Shown here: positions 21,340-32,321 of the stretch, one piece after another
Layout of the letters: every line of letters begins with the position of its first letter
Position numbering within the stretch: position 1 is the stretch's first letter
DNA from: Linanthus parryae
Lineage: Eukaryota; Streptophyta; Magnoliopsida; Ericales; Polemoniaceae
Length of the DNA: 64,000 bases
Assembly: GCA_023055425.1 (NCBI GenBank)
Contig: JALGPY010000008.1
Coordinates: forward strand, 22,107,359 to 22,171,358
Reading direction: 5' to 3'
Translations under genes and position numbers: made by a program
The notes under the pieces: generated by a model
Told to the model about the DNA's origin: nothing
Databases searched by the model: none
What the model saw: the letters and a program-made list of their open reading frames with translations, nothing else

Positions 21340-22560
21340 CCAACCAAATGAAATATATGGATGTACTCACATGATATAGAGCTTTCACATATTGCTGAGT
21401 TCCAACGTTAAATGTAGCTTGGGAACACTCTTTAATTACATCCATGTCCGTGGGCACTCATGATCACCTCCTACAATTATGTATAACATACATATATGAT
21501 TATATGTTATGTGCATTTACTCATTTTTTTTATGACGTACGAACCCGCAACCACTATCATTCGGGTGCACACTGGATAAATCCCCGTTCTAATGCAATAG
21601 CCTGCAAATCACACTAGGAGGCAAACAGCCTGAGAAAATCCAGGCTGACATGCTCGCAGTTGAGAAGGCCAATAGTCTGCCTTTAGTTTGCCCCGAAAAT
21701 TGAACTCAAGACCCCAAGACAAATGCCCAAAGTCTTAAGAATGCTCACCCAACCAACTCAACTACACCCATACATATATGTTATGTGCATTTACTCATCT
21801 TGAAAACACCTAATGTTGTGTAGTCATGTGAAATCAATGAATATACTCGGTTGATATAGAGCTTTCGTATATTGATGAGTCTCTGCTAGATGTCGCTATT
21901 ATAAGAGGTAATACACACGTGAAATTGTTCAATTTCAGAGGTCGTTATTATAAGACGGGATAGACTCGAAATAGTCCAATCCTAGAAGTCTTTATTATAA
22001 GAGGTGACAGACACATTCTCCACTCATAAATGTAAAAAGGTAATATAACGTTGTTAAATTCTTGTGAAACTGATTTTACATTCTAATACATGGCAGTCTT
22101 CTGATATTCCATTTCTCTAAAATCTAATGGTGCATTTGATAGAGACATGTGTTGCACATAAAATCGTTGCTTTTGTTATTATTTATATGCTATTAGTGGG
22201 AGCGTGATTTGAGTTTGAGGATCTATACGACTTAGATCCGAGAATAAATATAATTCTTTTAAAATTTTGAGATCACATAAGTGGACGTTGTCTCTGGCGA
22301 AATGGCATCGCTTAGACCAAGTGCCGCTTTTCTTAAAACCGTCGTGTTCAAGCAAACTAACATGTACCTAAACAAAATCCATAATCCCCTTTATAAGCGC
22401 CTATGGATTATTATGACTTTCTAGGACACTCTTTAATTACATCCACGGTCTGTGGGCACTCCAAGATCTCCTCCTTCGATTATGTATTAATTACATATAT
22501 GTATGTATTGTGTACAAATATGTTTAATGTATGTGCATTTACTTGTCCTGGAAACAACTA
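21340..22560. repeat. Diverged leading units of the large tandem array
   Basis: Two divergent units share an ACACTCTTTAATTACATCCA lead-in (21424 and 22429), a GTGCATTTACTCxT segment and the core around GATATACTCxGTTGATAT (21838). The subrepeat ATTATAAGAGGTGACAG occurs up to three times per unit. One unit was interrupted by a SINE (21525-21774). These units look like the older edge of the array. Confidence 0.7.
21525..21774 (-). mobile_element. tRNA-derived SINE with 24-bp target-site duplication
   Basis: A 250-bp insertion bounded by two identical 24-bp direct repeats (21501-21524 and 21775-21798). Read on the minus strand it starts with a tRNA-related head (A-box-like TAGTTGAGTTGG, B-box-like GAGTTCAATTTTC) and ends GTTGCGGGTTCGTACGTCATA followed by A8, seen as T8 at 21524-21531 on the plus strand. 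Head, body, tail and long TSD are the hallmarks of an RNA-pol-III SINE, resembling Au-like plant SINEs. It split a unit of the surrounding repeat array. Confidence 0.85.
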
Positions 22561-22582
22561 AAATTACCAGTCACGTGAAATC

Positions 22583-25500
22583 AATGGATATACTCTGTTG
22601 ATATTGAGCTTTCACATATTGACGAGTCTCCGCTAGCTGACACTATTATAAGAGGTGACAGATGAAATTGTCTAGTCTTAGATGTGGATGGCGGACACGT
22701 GAAACTGTTCAGTCCTAGAGGTGTTTACTAAATGAGGTGATAAACAGTTAGAAATAGTTCATTCCTAGAAGTCGTTATTATAAGATGTGACAAGGACATT
22801 GGTCCTAAGTTTTAAAAGAACATGGCTTAATTGTTGATTGTAAACCCCCAACATACCATAATTGCCTGGTTATAATTCGCAATTTCACAATAAGCAAATT
22901 GTAACTCCCATTTGCAATAGTACTAGCTTATTGAAGTAAAAAAAAAATTACTATTTACCATGTGAAAGAATATTCAGTTAGTTTTCATATGTGTCCTAAT
23001 TGATGAGAGGCACTACGATCACAATAATATAAATAGCAACACCATTAGAATAAACATCATCTCGACCACTACGACTACCACCACAAACCCAATTCTGACC
23101 GCCACAAACCAAGCACCACATCACGAGAAATCAATGGATATACTCAGTTGATATTGAACTTTCGCATATTGATGAGTCTTTGCTGGACGTTACTATTATA
23201 AGAGGCGACAGATGAAATAGTCGAGTCCTAGATGTGGGTGACCGACACATGAAATTGTTAGGTCCCAGATGTGTTTACTATAAGAGGTGATAAACACTTG
23301 AAATAGTTCATTCCTAAAGTCGTTATTACAAGAGGTGACAGAGACATTGGTCCTAAATTTGAAAAGAAAATGGCTTATCTATATTATAATTACCTGATTG
23401 CAATCCCCAGTTTCAAAATTAGCAGATCATAATTCCCATTTGCAATAGTACTAACGTTTTAAAATTGGTAAAAAAATATTGTTAACAATGTGAAAGAATA
23501 TTTTGTTAGTTTCCATCTGTTTCCTAATTTATGAAGGGCAATGCAGTCACCTTCATATAAATAACAACACCAGTAGTATAAACATCATCTCGGCCACTAC
23601 AACTACCATCAACGCCCCAACGCCGCCATAAACCCAAATTCTGACCGCCAGAAACCCAAGCACCTCATCACGTGAAATAAATGGATATACTCAGTTGATA
23701 TTGAGCTTTCGCATATTGATGAGTCTCTTCTAGATGTCACTATTATAAGAGGTGAAAGATGAAATAGTCCAGTCCTAGATGTGGGTGACCGACACATGAA
23801 ATGTTTACTATAAGAGGTGATAAACACTTGAAATAGTTCATTCCTAACATTCGTTATCATTGGAGGTGACAGAGACGTTGGTCCTAAATTTGAAAAGAAC
23901 TGGCTTAATTGCCGATTGTATACCCCCAATATATCGTATTACCTGATAGCAATCCCAAACTCAAATTAGCAAATCGTAACGCCCATTTGCAATAGTACTA
24001 GCTTATTTAAACCAGTTAAAAATTACTACTCCCTCCGTCCCGCAAAGACAGTTCATATTTCTATTTTGGTCTGTCCCAAAATGATTGTCCACTTACATTT
24101 TCAATGTTAAAAATATAATGAACTTCCAATACTACCCATTCAAATTCAATGCACCTAGTATTAGGGAAAACAAAATCAAGGATAATAGTGGAAATAACAT
24201 GTCAACATTTGTAAGTGGGGTGCATAAATGGCATGTCTCCAAAAAAAATGGTGGTTCCAAAAATGGACTGTCTTTGCGGGACGGAGGGAGTATTAACAAT
24301 GTGAAAGAATATTCTGTTAGTTTCCATATGTGTCCTAATTTATGAAGGGCAATACAATCACCTTCATATAAATAGCAACACCATTGTATAAACATCATCT
24401 CGACCACTGCGACTACCATCACCGCCCCAATGCAGCCACCACAAATCCATATTCTGACCGCCACAAACCAAGCACCACATCACGTGAAATCAATGGATAT
24501 ACTTGGTTGATATTGATCTTTCGCATATTGATGAGTCTCGGCTAGATGTTACTATTATAAGAGGTGACAGATGAAATAGTCCAGTCCCTGATGTGGATGA
24601 CTGACACATGAAATTGTTAGGTCCTAGAGGTGTTTACTATAAGAGGTGATTAACACTTGGAATAGTTCATTCCTAAAAGTCGTTATTATAAGAGGTGACA
24701 GAGACGTTGGTCCTAAATTTGAAAAGAAAATGGCTTAATTGCGGATTGTATAACCCTAATATATGATAACTACCTGATTGCAATCCCCAGTTTCAAAACT
24801 AGCATATCATAATCCCCATTTGCAATAGTGCTGGCTTTTTAAATTACCGTTAACAATGTGAAAGAATATTTTGTTAGTTTCCATCTGTGTCCTAATTTAC
24901 GAAGGGTAATACAGTCACCTTCATATAAATAGCAACACCATTAGTATAAACATCATATCGACCAACTACCATCACCGCCCCAACGCCCGCCACCACAAAC
25001 CCAAATTTTGGCCAATCAATGGATATACTAAGTTGATATTTAACTTTTGCATATTGACGCGTCTCTTCTAGATGTCAATATTATAAGAGGTGAAAGATGA
25101 ATTAGTCCAATCATAGATGTGGGTGACCGACACATGAAATGTTTACTATAAGAGGTGATAAACATTTAAAATAGTTCATTCATAAAAGTCTTTATTATAA
25201 GAGCTGACAGAGACGTTGGTCCTAAATTTGAAAAGAAATGGCTTAATTGCCGATTGTATACCTCCAATATACCATAATTACCTTATTGCAATGCCCAGTT
25301 TTAATGGATATACTTGGTTGATATTGAGCTTTTCGCATATTGGTGATTCTCGTTAGATGTTACTATTGTAAGAGGTGACAGATGAAATAGTCCAGTTTTA
25401 GATGTGGGTGACCGACACATGAAATTGCTAGGTCCTAGAGGTGTTTACTATAAGAGGTGATAAACACTTAAAATAGTTCATTCCTAAAAGTTGTTATTCT

Positions 25501-27600
25501 AAGAGATGACATGGACGTTGGTCCAAAATTTGAAAAGAATATGTCTTAATTGCCGATTGTATACCCCCAATATACCTTAATTACCTGATTGCAATCCCCA
25601 ATTTCATTACTAGCAGATCATAATTCCCATTTACAAAAGTACTAGCTTGTTAAAACTGTTAAAAAAATTACGATTTACAATATGAAAAAATATTCTGTTA
25701 GTTTCCATATGTGTCCTATTTTATGAAGGGCAATACTGTCACCTTCATATAAATAGAAACACCATTAGTATAAACATAATCTCGACCACTACAACTACCA
25801 TCCATGCCCCAACGCCGCCACCACAAACCTAAATTCTGACCGCCACAAACCCAAGCACCTCATCACGTGAAATGAATGGATATACTCAGTTGATATTGAG
25901 CTTTCGCATATTGATGAGTCTCTTCTTAGATGTCACTATTATAAGAGTTGACAGATGAAATAGTCTAGTCCTAGATGTTGACAGATGAAATAGTCTAGTC
26001 CTAGATGTGGGTGACCAACAAATGAAATATTTACTATAAGAGGTGATAAACACTTGAAATATTTCACTCCTAAAAGTCGTTATGATAAGAGGTGACAGAG
26101 ACATTGGTCATAAATTTCAAAAGAAAATGGCTTAATTGCCGATTGTATACCGCCAAAATATTATAATTACCTGATTGCAATCCCCAGTTTAAAAATTAGC
26201 ATATCGTAATTCCCATTTGCAATAGTACTAGCTTTTTAAAACTGGTAAAACATTAATGTTCATAATGTGAAAGAATTTTCTGTTAGTTTCCATCCGTGTC
26301 CTAATTTATGAAGGGCAATACGTTCAACTTCATATTAATAGTAACACTATTAGTATAAACATATACTCGACCACTAAAACTACCATCACCACCCCAGCGC
26401 CGCCACCACAAACCCAAATTCAGGCCGCCACAAACCCAAGCACTTCATCACGTGAAATCAATGGATATACTCAATTGATATTGAGCTGTCACATATTGAC
26501 GAGTCTCTGCTAGATGTCACTATTAAAAAATGTGGCAGAAGAAATAGTCTAGTCCTAGATGTGGGTGACCGACATGGAAAATTGTTCACTCCTAGAGGTC
26601 TTCACTATAAGAGGTGATAAACACTTGAAGTTGTTAATTACTTAAAGTCGTTATTATTATAAGAGGTGACAGAGACGTGGGTCTGAAATGTAAAAATAAA
26701 ATGGCTTAATTGTTGATTGTATATTCCCAATATACCATAATTTCTGGATTGCAATCACCTCTTTCAAAATTGGCAGATTGTAACCCCCATTTGCAATAGT
26801 ACAAGTTTATTGAAGCTGGTAAAAGTTACTATTAATAATTTGAAAAAGTATTATGTTACTTTCCATCTGTGTCCTAATTTATGAGGGGAAATACGATCAA
26901 CTTCATATTAATAGCAACACCATTAGTAAAAACATGATGTCGACCACTACAACTACAATCATCGCCCCAACTCCGCTGCCACAAACCCAAATACCGGCCA
27001 CCACAAACCCAAGAACCTCATCACGTGAAATCAGTGGATATACTTAGTTGATATTGAGCTTTCACATATTGATGAGTCTCTGGATGTCACTATTATAAGA
27101 AGTAACAGGTGAAATAGTCCAGTCCTACATGTGGGTGACCGACACGTGAAATTGTTCAGTCCTGGAGGTCCTTACTACAACAGGTGATAAACACTTTAAA
27201 TAGTTCATTCCTAAAATTCGTTATTATAAGAGATGATAGAGACGTTGGTCCTAAATTTAAAATGAAAATGGCTTAATTGATTATTGTATACCCCTAATAT
27301 ACCATAATTGCCTTAGAGCAGTCTCCGGTTTCCAAATTAGCTTATCGTAACCCCAATTTGCAATCATACTAGCTTACTAAAACTGATAAAAAATTATTGT
27401 TAACAATGTAAAAGAATATTCTGTTAGTTTTCATATGTGTCCTTTTTTATGAGGGGCGATACGGTCAATTTTATATTAATAGCAACACCGTTAGTATAAA
27501 CATCATTTCGACCACTACAACTACCATCACTGCCCCATCACCGCCGCCAAAAACCCGGATTCCAACTGCCATTGACCTCATCACAACACAAACCCAGATT
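22583..27600. repeat. Large tandem array of ~550-585-bp units with TATA-like box
   Basis: Unit starts (ATGGATATACT core) are near 22584, 23133, 23681, 24493, 25019, 25303, 25876, 26461 and 27035. Spacings are about 550, 548, 812 (550 plus a 262-bp MITE), 526, 284 (a partial unit), 573, 585 and 574 bp. Each unit has three internal subrepeats of the type TCCTAGATGTxACTATTATAAGAGGTGACAG, then a GTGAAAGAATATTCTGTTAG block, a TATA-like CATATAAATAGCAACACC, and a C-rich stretch (CCACTACAACTACCATCACCG). No unit has a long conserved open frame. Units differ by scattered substitutions and indels, so this is an old local amplification rather than assembly stutter. Confidence 0.9.
24029..24290. mobile_element. 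Stowaway-type (Tc1/mariner) MITE
   Basis: A 262-bp insertion with perfect 24-bp terminal inverted repeats starting CTCCCTCCGTCCCG and flanked by TA dinucleotides (24027-24028 and 24291-24292). It interrupts one unit of the tandem array at the AAAAATTACTATTAAC position, and removing it restores a unit of about 550 bp. It is non-autonomous and carries no transposase. Confidence 0.95.
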
Positions 27601-28533
27601 CATTGTAGATTGATCGACACAATCCCATAATACACCGAAAAAATTAAACTCACGAATCAATAAACTAACCTGAAATCGAAATTGAAACTTTATTAAACCA
27701 AAATGCAACAAAATTCAAATTTGAAACATTATAAGCAGAATATGGAAAAAACTCATATCACTCGAAATTGTTGTCGTATGCAGATTTGAATGAGATCCTA
27801 CTACCAACTACCAACACCCAACTTGCAATGTTAAAACCCAGAAAAAAATGCATTTTGTCTAGAAATTAAAGACCCAAAAAAATATAGCAGTAAACTTAAA
27901 TACTGAACTCCGTAAGAGACCTGTCGCATCAACTAAACACCGGTCGGAGAACTCAATCGATTTCCCGTTCGAACTCACCACCGATCCGACTAATTGGTAT
28001 GAGAAATAAAAAATCATTCCCCAACTCAACCACTGTTCTTCCTGATCCCAACCCTATAACCTTAAATTCCGAAATCGAGAACCGAGAGAGAAGCAGGGAG
28101 AGATCGAGATGGAGAGGGAGATAAGAAGATAGGGTGAGAGTGATACATGAAACTTATCGATAAATAAAGAAAACGATGAGTTAAAGGGAGAGACCGATAA
28201 GAGAGAGTAGGGAGACTAGGGTTGAGAGAAATATTCTTTTATTGATTGAATAATGACGGGAGATTACATCTCTTAAATAGATAACTGGAAAACCCTAACC
28301 TTAACCTAGACTCCTACGGGCCAAGTCCGGACCGACTAATTATTAAATAACACAATTAAATAACTTAAATACTAATAAAATAATAAATAACTTAATAAAC
28401 TGATACACACAGAGATCCAATTTCTTCTTGGCGTTTCATGCCGCTGGAGGTAGCTTCGAGGGATAAGTCTTTCTTGGCCGATCATTGTTTTTCACCATTA
28501 GATTCTTCAAGGTTAATGTGGGTTATGTGCTTC

Positions 28534-28567
<34 letters not shown>

Positions 28568-29341
28568 GGCCGTTCTCCTGCGGTTGTTCTCATTCCTCAT
28601 CTCTCTCTTCTCTACCGTTTTGGCTACAAGAGTGGGCTACATATCATTACTCTTAAATATAGGTTGATCCGATCAAAACTCAATCCGTTTTCATTCCTAC
28701 TAGGACCTATGCCCTAACGATATACCAATTTCATTTTGGGTTAACAATCTTTACTAAGAAATGAGGTTTGGTCCAATTTCTTTTCTCTAGTAGGCCTCTT
28801 GTTGTCCGGTTCGGTTGGTTTTAAGCTATTAAGAGTACCTAAACCGAAACAGCCAATTTCGGAATACTTCGAACCGAATTATCTAGAATCTTGATGCAGT
28901 AAGGTGATAGCCATTGAGAAAGTTGTTGGCATTCGATGGGGGTCATGTATTCGTTTCCAACGTCCTCCACTTCACATCATTTTCCCTTAAACAAGACAAG
29001 CACGGTTTAAGAAACCGAGAAGTTTTCACTAATTCCTCCAAAATTAATATCAAATGCTGGCTTGAAGAGTCGAATTGCTCTTAAGTTAATCCAGATTAGA
29101 CCTTAAGGGCATAGGCTTATTTATGAATTTTGTCATGATGTTACAACAAGTAAAGTTAAACTAACCATTGATTTATTCAAAAGAAAAAGTACAATTAAGT
29201 CTGGGTTGGTGGCAAGTAACTACAGAACATAATAGATACAATAATAAATTGTCGTAAACTTACATGCAGTTAGACATTTGTTACAAAAAATTCACAGCAG
29301 TTTAATTTAACTTCAAAACCTTCCTGTAGCTTAACATCTTA
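27601..29341. other. Intergenic DNA with an LTR-like segment
   Basis: Just after the array the sequence becomes A+C rich. Near 28200-28420 a segment (TTTTATTGATTGAATAATG, then an ATTACATCTC and CCCTAACC-type stretch, then GATACACACAG) has the style of the LTR at 5889-6126 but does not align well, so a decayed LTR is only possible. A GA microsatellite lies at 28536-28564. No gene is recognised. Confidence 0.4.
28536..28564. repeat. (GA)n microsatellite
   Basis: An uninterrupted run of about 14 AG/GA dinucleotides. Confidence 0.95.
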
Positions 29342-29974
29342 TCTTATATATAATATAAAAGCAGAAAAGTCCTTAGATGAAACTATATGTTGACATTTGT
29401 CAATAAATAATCGTTATAAATTTGACAATTGTCATCCAACATGTCTATTTTCACAAAGTCTACCAAGAGAAATTGACATGTGATCACATTTTACTTTGTC
29501 ATTATGATTTTTAATGACACTCTTTATATTTGTAACTTATGAGCAATTTCTTCTCATTTTAGTATTTTAGTGGTAGTCAATTTGTCTCTCATTTTTTATT
29601 ATGAGGTTACTATTAAATGTTTTTTTATTGTTGGACGGAATAAAGTCACGGACTTGATCAAAAAGTTAAAAAAGTTCGGACAATTTTATTTTATTGATAT
29701 TATATTTTTCTTCTTATTTCCAATGAAAATTTTTATTCAAACAAATTTGTACGTAATGTTTTTTGTATGAATGGTATAAATAGTATTCTTAAAGACATGT
29801 GTTGTATCTAATATTAATAATTAAAGTAAAAGTATATATTTAAATGAAAGTATTAATTTCCTACGAAATATGCCTACATAAATCTCTATACATACCAACT
29901 TGGTACTTCAACTATAGTATTAGTGTATACTTTTTTGATGTGATATTGTACATTCTAAGTTACAAATATATGTT

Positions 29975-30021
<47 letters not shown>

Positions 30022-30693
30022 ATTACTTTTTTATTTTACAATACAAAAGGGCATAGATGATTACTTCTTGCTACACTCCATGAATATATTATTATCGATT
30101 AAGATTGTTGGGGAAAACGTTAATTTAACCAATCGTATTTTGTAGCTCCTGATTGACTTCTAAATTATCAATTTTATCAGTTAAATTTATGTTTTAATTT
30201 CAGAAAATTATGATTTGTAACTCTTAATTGACGACTTACTAATTTTCCTTTAACTATATGCTCATGATTTTATAATATAATTTTAATAGAAGAGCGTATC
30301 GAAACTTGACAATTCCATGTTCTTCATCTTTGTTTGCATGTTTTAAATTTTTACTATATTTCAGAAGATTTTTTTTAATTGAATTTGATCAGAAGGGAAT
30401 AGTAGTACGCCAAATAAACAATCTCATCTGAACTTCATATTCAAAATGAAATACTATGTTCACAAAAATAAAACATTATTGTCTCATCTTTATAAACTTA
30501 GAGAAACATATTGAAGTGTCTGTTGAAATATTTGTTTCCCTCACTTGTCAAAGTTAAAAAAGGAATCAAATTCTCCGAAAAAGTAAAACACTATAAAAGA
30601 ACATAACCCAATTATAAAATTTAAGTCTATGAAATAAGAGAAGAAGATGTAACAAAGTTGTGCCCCGCGCCATTGGCGCGGGGTTACGTCTAG
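29342..30693 (+). mobile_element. Non-autonomous Helitron
   Basis: The 5' end TCTTATATATAATATAAAAG follows a host A, and the 3' end is CTAG followed by a host T. Six bases before CTAG lies a strong hairpin with 9-bp arms CCCCGCGCC and GGCGCGGGG and a 3-nt loop (30663-30683). TC start, terminal hairpin, CTRR end and insertion between A and T with no TSD are Helitron hallmarks. The 1352-bp body is A+T rich, includes a (TA)n run (about 29978-30017), and holds no Rep/helicase frame. Confidence 0.85.
29978..30017. repeat. (TA)n microsatellite inside the Helitron
   Basis: About 20 uninterrupted TA dinucleotides. Confidence 0.95.
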
Positions 30694-32224
30694 TTTATTA
30701 TGAAAATAAAATGCAGCTTTAATTTGGGCTAAATTATACTTGCTACCAATCACCGAAATTGCCCTGCGACATTAACTTCTAAAAGGATCCTACGCGTGAA
30801 TACTTGAGGTAAATGATACTTATCATGTGATGGGGTAAATGGTGAGTACAAATAAAAATTTGCTCGAAGAAGAAAGTTGATAAATTGCTACATAACGCAA
30901 TTTTTTTTAACGTCACGTGGAATTTATGTTGATTGCTGCATGTAGGTTTAGAGATAAAATTAGAACTACAGTAAATTTTCGGTAAAAAATATCAAACTGT
31001 TTGTAGGCTTTGAAGTTAAATAAGAAACTGGAGTACTAAAATTTTTCGTGACAAATAACAAACTGCATGTAGTTTTCGGTAATTATTCATATCTACGAAT
31101 CGGAACATAAGGGTTACACACACTTTCACCCTCTCCAGTTTGATGCGAAGACAGTTTCATTTCTTCCAGTTACAAAAAGAACACTTTCTCCTCTTTAGTG
31201 TATCAAATTTCAGAACACCTACAATATGTAATTCCGACGATGTTATTATGGTGGTAGAGGTCGGTCAATATAGGTATTTCTTAAGACAAATATGTTGCCT
31301 TCGAGTATGGCATGAAGCAATAAGGGAGTGTAGGTGTCCTAAAGTTTGACACACTAAACTTTAAGCATTATGCTCTCCCAGGTCTAAGGGCCTGTGAGAT
31401 CAGAACCACGTGTAGCTTGCTAGGTGAAATACACCTTGCTCTCTCAGGTCCACATGATACTACCTTTTTCGTATTAATTGATAGCAATTAGATCCTTCAA
31501 TGGTTTTATCCATATATATATATCGCCCATCGGAAGCCTGGCTACTTGTGGTCTCCAAGTCATAGCATTTTTTCAATTCCATCGTCAAATATCATCACAG
31601 TATGTTTTGCTCTCCCTCTATTACCATATATATTCTGAGCTTTTTGATATTCGTAGTTTCTTGTTTATTTTCTTATTGATTTTCCTGCTGCTGGGTATCT
31701 TATCATAGTTGTGAAATCCATTATGGGTGATCCGGTACGATTCAAGATCTAATTGATCTACTTAGAGCGGATTACGTCCGAATTCGATCCAATTAAAATG
31801 GATGACATATTGAATTTAAGAGGTTAGTTAGTTCTCGTAAGTAGGGTTAGTCCTCGGCGAGGTGGCCCAAGAAAGAACCCGCCCAAGCCAGCGTGCCATT
31901 AGTTGGGTTTGGATTTGAATTTTTTTAGCCTGCCAAGCGTTTGTGCAAGGAAATGAGCCCGAACAAACAAATTTACACATTTATATGTTACACTTCAAAT
32001 TTCAGCTCAGCTAATTTCATAATCCTATTACCTCGTGAGTCATTTTTCTTTTATAAATACCATTTAATCCGAGGTTATCTCTCACTTATTTTCCACACAA
32101 ACGTAAAATTAGAAACATCGTTACTCAATTTACATGATTGCATTTATGTGGAAAATATGTGATAAATAAGTGAGAGATAAGAGTGGGTGCTTTAATATTT
32201 CTTTTCTTCTTTTGGTCTCCCGCT
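30694..32224. other. Upstream region of SURNod19
   Basis: No gene is recognised. Nearest the gene, a 24-bp segment (32073-32096, starting GTTATCTCTCACTTATTTTCC) is inverted at 32146-32178 with a small insertion in the second arm, giving a potential stem-loop about 150-250 bp before the start codon. The rest is A+T rich. Confidence 0.45.
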
Positions 32225-32267
32225 TCTATATACATTTCTTTCTTTTTTCGAGAAAATTCTATATACA
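32225..32267 (+). promoter_or_regulatory. Candidate TATA boxes of SURNod19
   Basis: TTCTATATACATTTCT occurs twice, centred near 32229 and 32263. The second is about 60 bp before the ATG and the first about 95 bp. Either could position transcription; the sequence does not decide. Confidence 0.4.
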
Positions 32268-32321
32268 TTTCTGATTGGTACTCTATTGTTCCTGTGCTTT
32301 TACTAGGCGAAGAAAAGGAAA

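Noticed and set aside
22583..27600. CRISPR-like regular repeats
   Set aside because: Unit length (~550 bp), lack of short identical repeats with unique spacers, and the plant context rule out a CRISPR array.
28200..28420. LTR at 28.2-28.4 kb
   Set aside because: Only stylistic similarity to the 238-bp Gypsy LTR family. No end motifs, TSD or partner LTR could be located.
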